64,000 bases of DNA, from the NCBI RefSeq assembly GCF_004795255.1, contig NZ_SSBQ01000002.1:3367501-3431500 (forward strand), in the 5' to 3' direction. Every line of letters begins with the position of its first letter. The stretch's first letter is position 1. This DNA is from Streptomyces sp. RKND-216 (GTDB lineage Bacteria; Actinomycetota; Actinomycetes; Streptomycetales; Streptomycetaceae). Shown here piece by piece: positions 10,615 to 19,587 of this stretch. The notes below the pieces were generated by a model. That model was not told the DNA's origin and did no database searches. It saw nothing but the letters and a program-made list of their open reading frames with translations. The position numbers and the translations under genes were made by a program.

Positions 10615-12215
10615 CCGCGCTGCGTTCCACGCTGGACGTCACCGGGGCGGACTACGCCGCGAACCGGGAGGCCATGCTGGAGAAGCTGGCCGCGCTGGAG
10701 ACCGAGCACGCGGGCGCGGTCGCCGGCGGGGGCGAGAAGTACGTCGCACGGCACCGGGAGCGCGGCAAGCTGCTCGCCCGGGAGCGCATCGAGCTGCTGC
10801 TCGACCCGGACACCCCGTTCCTGGAGCTGTCGCCGCTGGCCGGCTGGGGCAGCGATTACACCGTGGGCGCCTCGTTGGTAACGGGCATCGGCGTGGTCGA
10901 GGGCATCGAGTGTGTGATCATCGCCAACGACCCCACGGTGCGCGGCGGGGCCAGCAATCCGTGGACGCTGCGGAAGGCGCTGCGGGCTCACGAGATCGCG
11001 CGCACCAACCGGCTGCCGGTGATCAGCCTGGTGGAGAGCGGCGGCGCGGACCTGCCCAGCCAGAAGGAGATCTTCATCCCCGGCGGCGCGCTGTTCCGCG
11101 ATCTGACCCGGCTGAGCGAGGCCGGAATCCCCACCGTGGCCGTGGTGTTCGGCAACTCCACCGCCGGCGGCGCGTACGTGCCGGGCATGTCGGACCACGT
11201 GATCATGGTCAAGGAGCGCGCGAAGGTCTTCCTCGGCGGTCCGCCGCTGGTGAAGATGGCCACCGGGGAGGAGTCCGGCGACGAGGAGCTGGGCGGCGCC
11301 GACATGCACGCCCGCGTCTCCGGACTCGCCGACCACTTCGCCGTCGACGAGCCGGACGCGCTGCGTCAGGCGCGCCGCGTCGTCGCCCGGCTCCACCACC
11401 GCAAGGCGCAGCCCGACCCGCCGCCGGACGCCGTACGGCCGCCCCGGTACGACGCGGACGAACTGCTCGGCGTGGTGCCCGGCGACCTGAAAGTGCCGTT
11501 CGACCCGCGGGAGGTGATCGCCCGCCTCGTCGACGGCTCCGACTTCGACGCGTTCAAACCGCTGTACGGGACGAGCCTGACGACCGGCTGGGCCCGGCTG
11601 CACGGCCATCCGGTCGGCATCCTCGCGAACGCGCGCGGCGTGCTCTTCAGTGAGGAGTCGCAGAAGGCCACCCAGTTCATCCAGCTCGCCAACCAGCGGG
11701 ACGTGCCGCTGGTCTTCCTGCACAACACCACCGGCTACATGGTGGGCCGGGAGTACGAGCAGGGCGGCATCATCAAGCACGGCGCGATGATGATCAACGC
11801 GGTCTCCAACTCGAAGGTGCCGCACCTGTCGGTGCTGATGGGCGCCAGCTACGGCGCCGGCCACTACGGCATGTGCGGCCGGGCGTACGAGCCGCGCTTC
11901 CTCTTCGCCTGGCCCAGCGCCAAGTCCGCGGTGATGGGGCCGCAGCAGCTCGCCGGGGTGCTGTCCATCGTGATGCGCGAGTCCGCGGCGGCGAAGGGCA
12001 AGCCGTACGACGAGGAGAACGACGCGGCGCTGCGCGCCATGGTGGAGGAGCAGATCGAGTCTGAGTCGCTGCCGATGTTCCTCTCCGGGCGGCTCTACGA
12101 CGACGGCGTCATCGACCCCCGCGACACGCGGACGGTCCTCGGCCTGTGCCTGTCGGCCGTGCACAACGCCCCGGTGGCGGGCGCGCGCGGCGGCTTCGGC
12201 GTCTTCCGGATGTGA
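10611..12215 (+). CDS. acyl-CoA carboxylase beta subunit (carboxyltransferase)
   Basis: 534 aa from GTG 10611, which overlaps the atuA stop. It is the biotin-dependent carboxyltransferase half. The N-terminal crotonase-like domain has KLLARERIELLLDPDTPFLE, TVRGGASNPWTLRK, SLVESGGADLPSQKEIFIPG and FGNSTAGGAYVPGMSD. The C-terminal domain has HNTTGYMVGREYEQGGIIKH and GASYGAGHYGMCGRAYEPRF. The GGADLP and TGYMVG motifs are those of the methylcrotonyl/geranyl-CoA carboxylase branch rather than the propionyl-CoA PccB branch. It should transfer carboxyl from biotin to an alpha,beta-unsaturated branched acyl-CoA. It forms a complex with the alpha subunit encoded 6 bp downstream. Confidence 0.92.
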   Translation: MTALRSTLDVTGADYAANREAMLEKLAALETEHAGAVAGGGEKYVARHRERGKLLARERIELLLDPDTPFLELSPLAGWGSDYTVGASLVTGIGVVEGIECVIIANDPTVRGGASNPWTLRKALRAHEIARTNRLPVISLVESGGADLPSQKEIFIPGGALFRDLTRLSEAGIPTVAVVFGNSTAGGAYVPGMSDHVIMVKERAKVFLGGPPLVKMATGEESGDEELGGADMHARVSGLADHFAVDEPDALRQARRVVARLHHRKAQPDPPPDAVRPPRYDADELLGVVPGDLKVPFDPREVIARLVDGSDFDAFKPLYGTSLTTGWARLHGHPVGILANARGVLFSEESQKATQFIQLANQRDVPLVFLHNTTGYMVGREYEQGGIIKHGAMMINAVSNSKVPHLSVLMGASYGAGHYGMCGRAYEPRFLFAWPSAKSAVMGPQQLAGVLSIVMRESAAAKGKPYDEENDAALRAMVEEQIESESLPMFLSGRLYDDGVIDPRDTRTVLGLCLSAVHNAPVAGARGGFGVFRM

Positions 12216-12221
12216 GGCGGG

Positions 12222-14312
12222 ATGACTGCAGAGATCACCAGTGTGCTGGTCGCCAACCGGGGTGAGATCGCCCGGCGGGTCTTCCGCACCTGCCGGGAAC
12301 GGGGCCTGGCCACCGTCGCCGTGTACGGGGACCCGGATGCCGACGCGCCCCACGTACGGGAGGCCGACGCCGCCGTACGGCTGCCGGGCGACGCGCCCGC
12401 CGACACCTACCTGCGCGGCGACCTGTTGGTGAAGGCGGCGCTGGCCGCGGGCGCGGACGCCGTCCACCCGGGGTACGGATTCCTCTCCGAGAACGCCTGC
12501 TTCGCGCGGGCCGTGCGGGACGCCGGGCTGGTGTGGATCGGGCCGCCCCCGGAGGCGATCGAGGCGATGGCCTCCAAGACGCGGGCCAAGCGGGTCATGG
12601 CGGAGGCCGGGGTGCCGCTGCTGGCAGCGCTGCGCGCGGAGGACGCGACGCCGGAGGACCTTCCGCTGCTGGTCAAGGCCGCGGCGGGCGGCGGCGGACG
12701 CGGGATGCGGGTGGTGCGCGAACTCGGCGCCCTGGACGGCGAGATCCGCGCCGCCTCGGCGGAGGCGGCGTCCGCCTTCGGCGACGGCGAGGTGTTCGTC
12801 GAGCCGTACGTCGAGCGCGGCCGGCACGTCGAGGTGCAGGTGCTCGCGGACGCGCACGGCCGTGTGTGGGTGCTCGGCACGCGGGACTGCTCCCTCCAGC
12901 GCCGGCACCAGAAGGTGATCGAGGAGGCGCCGGCGCCCGGGCTGAGCGAGGAGACCCGGGACGCCCTGCACCGCGCCGCCGAGGCCGCGGCGCGTGCGGT
13001 GGCCTACGAGGGCGCGGGGACCGTGGAGTTCCTCGTGGCGGACGACGGGCGGGCGTACTTCCTGGAGATGAACACCCGCCTCCAGGTCGAGCACCCCGTC
13101 ACCGAGTGCGTGTACGGGCTGGACCTGGTGGCGCTGCAACTCCACGTCGCGGAGGGCGCCCCGCTGCCGGAGGGGGGTCCGCCGGTGCCGCGCGGACACG
13201 CCGTCGAGGTGCGCCTGTACGCGGAGGACCCGGCGCGCGGCTGGCAGCCGCAGACCGGGCGGCTGCACCGCCTCCACGTGCCGGGCGCGCTGCCGTTCGG
13301 CGGCCGGGGCCGCGACGGCGAGGGGCGTGACGGCGAGGGCACGGGCGGACCCTCCGCCGGCAGCGGCGCCGGGCTGCGGCTGGACGCGGGCTTCGGCGAC
13401 GGCGACCCGGTCACCGTCCACTACGACCCGATGCTCGCGAAGGCCGTCGCCTGGGCGCCGACCCGGCGGGAGGCCGTACGGCGTCTGGCGGGCGCGCTGG
13501 AGCGGGCGCGCGTGCACGGGCCGGTGACCAACCGCGACCTGCTCGTCCGCTCGCTGCGGCACCCGGACTTCGCTGCCGGCCGCGTGGACACCGGCTTCTA
13601 CGACCGGCACCTCCCGGACCTGGTCGCCGCCGGGGACGACCCCCGCGCGGCACGGCTCGCCGCACTGGCCGCCGCACTGGCCGACGCGGCCGCGCGGACC
13701 GTCGCGCCCGGCGCCGGAACGGCGGCGCGGATGGGCGGCTGGCGCAACGTGCCCTCCCGGCCGCACCGGAAGGCGTACCGCGCCTTTCCCGCGCCGGGAG
13801 GCGGCGACGGTGACGGCGGCGATCCGGACGGCGGTGACCTGGAGATCCGCTACCACTGGTCGGGCGGCCGGCCGGCCCCGCCGGCCGAGGACTTCCCCGG
13901 GGTACGGGTGACCCGGCCGCCCACCCCGGAGTGCGTCGTACTCGAAGCCGACGGCGTGGAGCGGGCGTTCGACGTCGCGCGGTACGACGACGGCCAGGTC
14001 TGCGTCGACGCGTCCCCGGGGGCCTGGACGTTCACCACCCGGCCGGCGTTCCCCGACCCCGAGGACCGTACGGAGCCGGGCTCGCTCCTCGCCGAGACGC
14101 CGGGCACGGTGGTGCGGCTGGCCGAGGGGGTCGAGGTGGGCGCCGAAGTGGCCGCCGGGCAGGCGCTGTTGTGGCTGGAAGCGATGAAGATGGAGCACCG
14201 CGTCGCCGCTCCCGCCGCCGGCATCCTCCTCTCCCTCCCCGTCGCCCCCGGCGACCAGGTCCAGCCCGGCACCACTCTCGCCGTCGTCACCCCACCGGAA
14301 ACCGCGCAGTGA
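12222..14312 (+). CDS. acyl-CoA carboxylase alpha subunit (biotin carboxylase + BCCP)
   Basis: 696 aa. The biotin carboxylase region starts VLVANRGEIARRVFRTCRER, with the ATP-grasp loop LLVKAAAGGGGRGMRVVREL, EVFVEPYVERGRHVEVQVLA, CSLQRRHQKVIEEAPAPG and FLEMNTRLQVEHPVTE. A middle domain of about 180 residues leads to the C-terminal biotinyl domain with the lysine in WLEAMKMEHRVAAPAAG (about residue 654). There is a Gly/Arg/Asp-rich insertion (about residues 363-385, GRGRDGEGRDGEGTGG) not needed for the fold. The subunit carboxylates biotin with ATP and bicarbonate and partners the beta subunit encoded just upstream. Confidence 0.92.
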   Translation: MTAEITSVLVANRGEIARRVFRTCRERGLATVAVYGDPDADAPHVREADAAVRLPGDAPADTYLRGDLLVKAALAAGADAVHPGYGFLSENACFARAVRDAGLVWIGPPPEAIEAMASKTRAKRVMAEAGVPLLAALRAEDATPEDLPLLVKAAAGGGGRGMRVVRELGALDGEIRAASAEAASAFGDGEVFVEPYVERGRHVEVQVLADAHGRVWVLGTRDCSLQRRHQKVIEEAPAPGLSEETRDALHRAAEAAARAVAYEGAGTVEFLVADDGRAYFLEMNTRLQVEHPVTECVYGLDLVALQLHVAEGAPLPEGGPPVPRGHAVEVRLYAEDPARGWQPQTGRLHRLHVPGALPFGGRGRDGEGRDGEGTGGPSAGSGAGLRLDAGFGDGDPVTVHYDPMLAKAVAWAPTRREAVRRLAGALERARVHGPVTNRDLLVRSLRHPDFAAGRVDTGFYDRHLPDLVAAGDDPRAARLAALAAALADAAARTVAPGAGTAARMGGWRNVPSRPHRKAYRAFPAPGGGDGDGGDPDGGDLEIRYHWSGGRPAPPAEDFPGVRVTRPPTPECVVLEADGVERAFDVARYDDGQVCVDASPGAWTFTTRPAFPDPEDRTEPGSLLAETPGTVVRLAEGVEVGAEVAAGQALLWLEAMKMEHRVAAPAAGILLSLPVAPGDQVQPGTTLAVVTPPETAQ

Positions 14313-14337
14313 GCCACTCCGAGGAGAGGACCCGCTC

Positions 14338-15519
14338 ATGACCACGCAACATGCCGTCGCAGGCGGCCTGCTGGAGACCGAGGAGCAGCGCGCCCTGCGC
14401 GACGCCGTCGCCGCGCTCGGCAGGCGGTACGGGCGCCCGTACTTCGAGGAGGCGCTCCGCGCCGGCCGGCACACGCACGAGCTGTGGCAGGAGGCCGGCA
14501 AGCTCGGCTACCTCTCCGTCAGCCTCCCCGAGGCGTACGGCGGCGGGGGCCAGGGCATCACGGAGCTGGCCGTCGTCCTGGAGGAACTGGGCGCGGCGGG
14601 CTCGCCGCTGCTGATGCTGATCGTCACCCCGGCCATCACCGGCACGGTGATAGCCCGCTTCGGCACGGACGCGCAGAAGCGCGCCTGGCTGCCCGGTCTC
14701 GGTGACGGCACGCGGAAGATGGCGTTCGGCATCACCGAGCCGGACGCCGGCTCCAACGCGCACCGCATCACCACCACCGCCCGCCGGGACGGGACGGACT
14801 GGGTGCTCAACGGCCGCAAGGTGTTCGTCTCCGGGGTCGACATCAGTGACGCCACGCTCATCGTCAGCCGCACCGAGGACGCCCGCACCGGCAGGCTCAA
14901 GCCCTGCCTGTTCGTCGTGCCGCGCGACACCCCGGGCTTCTCCCGCCACCTCATCGACATGGAACTCGCGGCGCCGGAGAAGCAGTTCGAGCTGGTGCTG
15001 GACGATGTGCGGCTGCCCGGCGACGCGCTGGTCGGCGACGAGGACGCGGGCCTCCTCCAGCTCTTCGCCGGGCTCAACCCGGAGCGCATCATGACGGCCG
15101 CGTTCGCGCTCGGCATGGCCCGTTTCGCGCTCGACCGGGCGCTGGACTACGCGCGCACCCGCCAGGTGTGGAAGGAACCGATCGGAGCCCACCAGGCCAT
15201 CGCCCACCCGCTCGCGCAGGCGCACATCGAGATCGAGCTGGCCCGCCTGATGATGCGGAAGGCGGCCGTCCTCTACGACGCCGGGGACGACACGGGCGCG
15301 GGCGAGGCGGCCAACATGGCGAAGTACGCGGCCGCCGAGGCGTGCGTGAAGGCCGTCGACCAGGCCGTGCACACCCTCGGCGGCAACGGCCTCACCCGCG
15401 AGTACGGCCTCGCCTCCCTGGTGACGGCCGCCCGGGTGTCCCGGATCGCCCCGGTGAGCCGGGAGATGATCCTCAACTACGTCTCGCACCAGAGTCTCGG
15501 CCTGCCCAAGTCCTACTGA
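14338..15519 (+). CDS. acyl-CoA dehydrogenase (AtuD-like position)
   Basis: 393 aa with GAGGAGAGGAC upstream of ATG 14338. It is an FAD flavoprotein: MAFGITEPDAGSNAHRITTT is the FAD/substrate signature 1 region, ERIMTAAFALGMARFALDRA the start of the C-terminal helical domain, and VKAVDQAVHTLGGNGLTREY signature 2. A catalytic glutamate cannot be placed with certainty. In the Atu and leucine pathways the corresponding enzyme (citronellyl-CoA or isovaleryl-CoA dehydrogenase) makes the unsaturated substrate of the carboxylase. The 25-bp gap to the alpha subunit gene shows operon membership. Confidence 0.9.
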   Translation: MTTQHAVAGGLLETEEQRALRDAVAALGRRYGRPYFEEALRAGRHTHELWQEAGKLGYLSVSLPEAYGGGGQGITELAVVLEELGAAGSPLLMLIVTPAITGTVIARFGTDAQKRAWLPGLGDGTRKMAFGITEPDAGSNAHRITTTARRDGTDWVLNGRKVFVSGVDISDATLIVSRTEDARTGRLKPCLFVVPRDTPGFSRHLIDMELAAPEKQFELVLDDVRLPGDALVGDEDAGLLQLFAGLNPERIMTAAFALGMARFALDRALDYARTRQVWKEPIGAHQAIAHPLAQAHIEIELARLMMRKAAVLYDAGDDTGAGEAANMAKYAAAEACVKAVDQAVHTLGGNGLTREYGLASLVTAARVSRIAPVSREMILNYVSHQSLGLPKSY

Positions 15520-15579
15520 CCCCGTCCGCCGCGCCGATCCCCCCGAGCCCGTCCGCCGCGTTCCCCCGGAGAGGACACC

Positions 15580-16359
15580 GTGAACGCCACCCCGAACCCG
15601 GACGAACCCCTCGTCCGCACCACGCGCACCGGCGGCATCGCCACCCTCACCCTCGACTCGCCGCACAACCGCAACGCGCTGTCCCGGCGCCTGGTCGCCG
15701 AGCTGTACGAGGCGCTGGCCGCCGCGGAGGACGACGACGCGGTCCGCGCCGTCGTCCTCACGCACACCGGCGGTACGTTCTGCGCGGGTGCCGACCTCGC
15801 CGAGGCGGGCCGTGCGGAGGGGCCGACGGACGCCCCGCTGAGCCTGGCCCGGCTGCTGCGGACCCTCGTCGCGTTCCCCAAGCCGGTCGTCGCCCGGGTC
15901 GCGGGCCACGTCCGCGCCGGCGGCACGGGCCTGGTCGCCGCCTGCGACATCGCCGTGGCGGGGCCGGGCGCGAGCTTCGCCTTCACCGAGGCGCGGCTCG
16001 GCCTGGCCCCGGCCGTCATCTCCCTGCCCCTGCTGCCGCGTGTCGACCCACGCGCCGTGGGGCGGTACTTCCTCACCGGCGAACGCTTCGACGCGCCCGA
16101 AGCCGCGCGCATCGGGCTGGTGACGGCCGCCGCGCAGGACGTGGACAAGGCGCTGGAACCCGTACTGGACGGGCTGCGCCGCGGCTCCCCCCAAGGGCTC
16201 GCGGAGTCGAAACGGCTGGCCACGGCCGAGGTGCTGCGGGCCTTCGACCGCGACACCGATAGCCTCGCAGAACTCTCCGCGCGGCTCTTCGCCTCCGACG
16301 AGGCGCGGGAGGGCATGACGGCCTTCCTCGAACGACGGGACCCGGGATGGGTGCACTGA
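15580..16359 (+). CDS. enoyl-CoA hydratase/isomerase (AtuE-like position)
   Basis: 259 aa from GTG 15580 with CGGAGAGGA ahead of it. Crotonase fold: GIATLTLDSPHNRNALSRRL, the CoA/oxyanion region THTGGTFCAGADLAEAG, and the second oxyanion segment VAGHVRAGGTGLVAACDIAV. In many hydratases the two catalytic acids are Glu; here one position reads FAFTEARLGLAPAVIS, as in isohexenylglutaconyl-CoA and methylglutaconyl-CoA hydratases (inference). The predicted step is hydration of the carboxylated branched enoyl-CoA. Its 3' end overlaps the TetR gene by 13 bp. Confidence 0.85.
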   Translation: MNATPNPDEPLVRTTRTGGIATLTLDSPHNRNALSRRLVAELYEALAAAEDDDAVRAVVLTHTGGTFCAGADLAEAGRAEGPTDAPLSLARLLRTLVAFPKPVVARVAGHVRAGGTGLVAACDIAVAGPGASFAFTEARLGLAPAVISLPLLPRVDPRAVGRYFLTGERFDAPEAARIGLVTAAAQDVDKALEPVLDGLRRGSPQGLAESKRLATAEVLRAFDRDTDSLAELSARLFASDEAREGMTAFLERRDPGWVH

Positions 16360-16943
16360 CCGACGGCCCCAAGCAGGACCGCAGCCGCGTCACGCGCCGC
16401 CGGCTGCTGGAGTCCGCCGTGACCTGCCTCGCCGAGCACGGCTGGTCGGGCAGCACGGTCACGGTCGTCGCCGAGCACGCCGGCGTCTCGCGCGGCGCCG
16501 CGCAGCACCATTTCCCCACCCGCGAGGACCTGTTCACCGCCGCCGTCGAGTACGTCGCGGAGGAACGCTCGGCGATCCTGCGGGACCTTCCGTCCCCGGC
16601 CACCACGCGGGCGGCCGTGGAGACGGTCGTCGGTCTCTACACCGGGCCGCTGTTCCGGGCCGCCCTGCAGCTGTGGGTCGCGGCCTCGAACGAGCCGCAG
16701 CTCGGCCCCAGGGTCACCGCGCTGGAGGCACGGATCGGGCGGGAGACGCACCGCATGGCGGTGCAGCTGCTCGGCGCGGACGAGAACGTGCCGGGCGTAC
16801 GGGAGACGGTGCAGGGGCTGCTCGACATGGCGCGCGGGCTGGGCCTCGCGAACCTGCTCACCGACGACAGCGCCCGCCGCGCCCGTGTCGTCGCCCAATG
16901 GGCCGCCCTGCTCGACACCGCGCTGTCCCGCCCGGTGAGTTGA
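16347..16943 (+). CDS. TetR-family repressor, last gene of the Atu-like operon
   Basis: 198 aa. The N-terminal helix-turn-helix is RLLESAVTCLAEHGWSGSTV plus EHAGVSRGAAQHHFPTREDL (residues about 18-60). The C-terminal ligand domain is of the type often found with acyl-CoA metabolism. The gene overlaps the hydratase gene, so it is made with the enzymes. By analogy with AtuR it would repress the operon until an acyl-CoA intermediate binds; the palindrome at 7942-7953 is the proposed site. Confidence 0.88.
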   Translation: MGALTDGPKQDRSRVTRRRLLESAVTCLAEHGWSGSTVTVVAEHAGVSRGAAQHHFPTREDLFTAAVEYVAEERSAILRDLPSPATTRAAVETVVGLYTGPLFRAALQLWVAASNEPQLGPRVTALEARIGRETHRMAVQLLGADENVPGVRETVQGLLDMARGLGLANLLTDDSARRARVVAQWAALLDTALSRPVS

Positions 16944-16975
16944 CCGTCCGTCCGGAGCCCCGCCCGGACGGACGG
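16944..16975. terminator. bidirectional terminator hairpin
   Basis: A 12-bp perfect stem, CCGTCCGTCCGG / CCGGACGGACGG, with an 8-nt loop sits between the convergent ends of the TetR gene and citrate synthase. There is no T-tract, as is usual in Streptomyces. Confidence 0.7.
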
Positions 16976-16999
16976 GCCGTGCTCCGGACGGGGCGGCGG

Positions 17000-18100
17000 T
17001 CAGTGTGCGGCGGCGCCGTATCCCGGCACGTCGCGCGGGCTGCGGGCCTCGGGCCCGACGTACCGCGCCGACGGCCGCACCAGGCGGCCCGTCCGCTTCT
17101 GCTCCAGGACGTGCGCCGACCAGCCGGCCGTCCGGGCGCAGGTGAACATGGAGGTGAACATGTGTGCCGGCACCTCCGCGAAGTCCAGGACGATCGCCGC
17201 CCAGAACTCCACGTTGGTCTCCAGCACCCGGTCCGGGCGCCGGGCGCGCAGCTCCGCGAGGGCGGCCCTCTCCAGCGCCTCCGCGACCTCGAAGCGGGGT
17301 GCGGCCAGCTCCTTCGCCGTGCGGCGCAGCACCCGCGCCCGCGGGTCCTCCGCGCGGTAGACGCGGTGGCCGAAGCCCATCAGCCGCTCGCCGCGGTCCA
17401 GCTGCCGCTTCACGTACGCCGTGGCGTCGCCCTCGCGCTCGATCTCCTCGATCATGCCCAGCACACGGGACGGCGCACCGCCGTGCAGCGGCCCGGACAT
17501 GGCGCCGACGGCGCCCGAGAGCGAGGCCGCGACGTCCGCGCCGGTGGAGGCGATGACGCGCGCCGTGAACGTGGAGGCGTTCATGCCGTGCTCCGCCGCC
17601 GACGTCCAGTAGGCGTCGACCGCGGCCACGTGCTTCGGGTCCGGCTCGCCGCGCCAGCGCTTCATGAAGCGCTCGACGACGGTGTCGGCCTTGTCGATCT
17701 CCTTCTGCGGCACCATCGGCAGGCCCTGTCCGCGAGCGGACTGGGCCACGTAGGAGAGGGCCATGACGGCCGCGCGGGCCAGGTCGTCGCGGGCCTGCCG
17801 CTCGTCGATGTCGAGCAGCGGCCTCAGGCCCCACACGGGGGCGAGCATGGCGAGCGCCGACTGCACGTCGACCCGGATGTCCCCCGAGTGCACCGGGATG
17901 GGGAACGGCTCGGCGGGCGGCAGGCCGGGGCTGAAGTCCCCGTCCACCAGCAGTCCCCACACGTTGCCGAAGGAGACGTGGCCGACCAGGTCCTCGATGT
18001 CCACGCCTCGGTAGCGGAGGGCTCCGCCTTCCTTGTCGGGTTCGGCGATCTCCGTCTCGAACGCGACGACTCCCTCGAGTCCGGGTACGAAGTCGGACAT
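17000..18100 (-). CDS. citrate synthase (citrate synthase 2 type)
   Basis: 366 aa, short type I citrate synthase condensing oxaloacetate and acetyl-CoA (or, for some relatives, propionyl-CoA). Catalytic segments: the first His in SAAEHGMNASTFTARVIAST, GAMSGPLHGGAPSRVLGMIE, RLMGFGHRVYRAEDPRARVL with the second His, and the catalytic Asp region in IVLDFAEVPAHMFTSMFTCA. The N-terminus GLEGVVAFETEIAEPDKEGG and RGVDIEDLV is typical. ATG 18100 is preceded by CGAGGAGCCG. It is transcribed divergently from pdxH. Whether it acts in the TCA or methylcitrate cycle cannot be decided from sequence. Confidence 0.92.
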   Translation of the reverse strand: MSDFVPGLEGVVAFETEIAEPDKEGGALRYRGVDIEDLVGHVSFGNVWGLLVDGDFSPGLPPAEPFPIPVHSGDIRVDVQSALAMLAPVWGLRPLLDIDERQARDDLARAAVMALSYVAQSARGQGLPMVPQKEIDKADTVVERFMKRWRGEPDPKHVAAVDAYWTSAAEHGMNASTFTARVIASTGADVAASLSGAVGAMSGPLHGGAPSRVLGMIEEIEREGDATAYVKRQLDRGERLMGFGHRVYRAEDPRARVLRRTAKELAAPRFEVAEALERAALAELRARRPDRVLETNVEFWAAIVLDFAEVPAHMFTSMFTCARTAGWSAHVLEQKRTGRLVRPSARYVGPEARSPRDVPGYGAAAH

Positions 18101-18588
18101 CAGGCGGCTCCTCGTGGTCGTGCCGGCGGGTGTGGCCGGCAGGTCGACGGCGACTGGTGACCAGGTGGGTGGTGCCGGCGGACCGGGAGTCCGCGCGTGC
18201 CGGACGTGCCGCGTCGGTACGCGAGCCCTGTCGGACCGCGTACCTCGTGCGCGCCGTACGGACCGCGGTCCCTGCCGTTGGCCCGGTCGGGTGCTGTCCC
18301 GTGCGGCTGGAGGTCACCCAGCTCTGCCGGACGGCACACGATAGCCCCGTCTGTCGAAAGGCCACAGTGTCCCGCGGAGCGATTTTGAGGGACCCGACAG
18401 CTATGAGGGAAGGGTGAGAAGCGGCACACTGCTCGATCATCGATCACAGGTGTATCCGCGGCAACGCGAGGGAACACGCGCCGCCCCGGCCCCTGATGCT
18501 GCGTGCCCGGTCCGGCGACTAGAACCGCATCTCCGCCGCGTACGGACCGGTGGGCGGGCCGTCCCGGCCGGGGAGGCGATGGGCCAAG
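18101..18588. other. intergenic region between citrate synthase and pdxH
   Basis: A divergent promoter region of about 490 bp with no convincing open frame. A minus-strand -10-like TATCGT lies at 18338-18343 (reverse complement of the plus sequence) but its -35 is weak. Near 18435 there is a short AT-richer patch with the repeated ATCGATCA-type words, possibly the pdxH promoter. Nothing else was recognised. Confidence 0.4.
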
Positions 18589-19293
18589 ATGGGGGGCGTG
18601 CCACACGTCGACGACGCTTCCGCCCAGGCCCGGGCCCACGCCGGGCGCCCCACGCTCGACCCGGCCGCGATGCGCGCCCTGTACCGGGCGGAAGGACTCA
18701 GCGAGGACGATCTCGCGGCGGATCCGTACGAGCAGTTCGCACTCTGGTTCGGGCAGGCGGCGGAGAGCGGGCTGCACGAGCCGAACGCGATGGTCGTCTC
18801 CACCGCCGACGCGGACGGCCGCCCCAGCTCGCGCACGGTGCTGCTGAAGCGGTACGACGCCCGCGGCTTCGTCTTCTTCACCCACCACGGGTCCCGCAAG
18901 GGCCGGGAGATCGCGGAGAACCCGCACGTGTCGCTGCTCTTCCCGTGGCACGGGATCGCCCGTCAGGTGATCGTCGGCGGCACAGCGCAGCGCATCGGCC
19001 GCGACGAGACGGCCGCCTACTTCCGCACCCGGCCCCACGGCTCGCAGCTGGGGGCCTGGGCCAGTGAGCAGTCCTCGCGCGTCGCCTCGCGAGCCGAGCT
19101 GGACCGGACGTACGCCGAGCTGGCCGCCCGCTACCCGGAGGGCGAGGACGTGCCGGCGCCGCCGCAGTGGGGCGGCTACCGCGTCGCCGCGGAGACCGTG
19201 GAATTCTGGCAGGGCCGGGAGAACCGCCTGCACGACCGGCTGCGGTACGTGCGCACCGAAGCGGGCTGGGCCGTGGAGCGCCTCTGCCCGTAG
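18589..19293 (+). CDS. pdxH: pyridoxamine 5'-phosphate oxidase
   Basis: 234 aa from ATG 18589; upstream GGGAGG at 18571-18576 is the best ribosome site, while GTG 18598 and an upstream in-frame start at 18550 are possible. It is an FMN-dependent split-barrel enzyme making pyridoxal 5'-phosphate. FMN and substrate motifs: [76 protein letters not shown], and the C-terminal signature [17 protein letters not shown]. It lies beside citrate synthase as in other Streptomyces. Confidence 0.93.
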   Translation: MGGVPHVDDASAQARAHAGRPTLDPAAMRALYRAEGLSEDDLAADPYEQFALWFGQAAESGLHEPNAMVVSTADADGRPSSRTVLLKRYDARGFVFFTHHGSRKGREIAENPHVSLLFPWHGIARQVIVGGTAQRIGRDETAAYFRTRPHGSQLGAWASEQSSRVASRAELDRTYAELAARYPEGEDVPAPPQWGGYRVAAETVEFWQGRENRLHDRLRYVRTEAGWAVERLCP

Positions 19294-19330
19294 CCGTAGG
19301 GCGGGCGATCCGCTCGGGCGGCCCCGGGGG

Positions 19331-19380
19331 TGTCCGGGGGTGTCCGGATGTGTCCGGATGTCTCCGGGCGTCTCCGGGCA
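19331..19380. repeat. five tandem 10-bp units
   Basis: Consecutive decamers TGTCCGGGGG, TGTCCGGATG, TGTCCGGATG, TCTCCGGGCG, TCTCCGGGCA lie 37 bp after pdxH. They are probably slippage-derived. Further downstream, GGCCCGCGGGC and GCCCGCGGGCC (about 19388-19460) form a long-range inverted repeat. Confidence 0.7.
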
Positions 19381-19516
19381 AGGGAACGGCCCGCGGGCGA
19401 CTCCCTCCGCCGCTAGGGCGAAAGGGCGTCGGTCGGACGAGTCCGACGAGCCCGCGGGCCGGGTGACTGCTCGGGATTGGCCGGCGGTGCCGGCGTCACG
19501 CTGTGACGTACGGCCC

Positions 19517-19555
19517 CTAGGCCGCAGCCACCTCACGCGTCCGGATCTCACTCAC
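19517..19555 (-). CDS. putative 12-codon mini-ORF antisense to the intergenic region
   Basis: GTG 19555 opens a frame encoding V-S-E-I-R-T-R-E-V-A-A-A and stops at TAG 19519-19517. It is preceded by a strong Shine-Dalgarno GGGAGGTGG (reverse complement of 19563-19571), 10 nt from GTG. Further upstream are TACCGT and TTGCCC spaced 18 bp. Right after the stop, CGTCAC-agc-GTGACG (19494-19508) forms a hairpin. The next gene on this strand is citrate synthase, more than 1.3 kb away with pdxH in the opposite orientation between, so it looks free-standing. No family is recognised; it may be a small RNA or leader peptide. Confidence 0.4.
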   Translation of the reverse strand: MSEIRTREVAAA

Positions 19556-19587
19556 TACCGAACCACCTCCCTTCTCGTGTGCCCCAC

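Noticed and set aside
4832..14501. Very long minus-strand open frames (over 1300 codons) opposite the FAD dehydrogenase and the carboxylase operon
   Set aside because: They are antisense shadows of high-GC plus-strand genes with strong family motifs; their own translations are Arg/Gly/His-rich with no domain.
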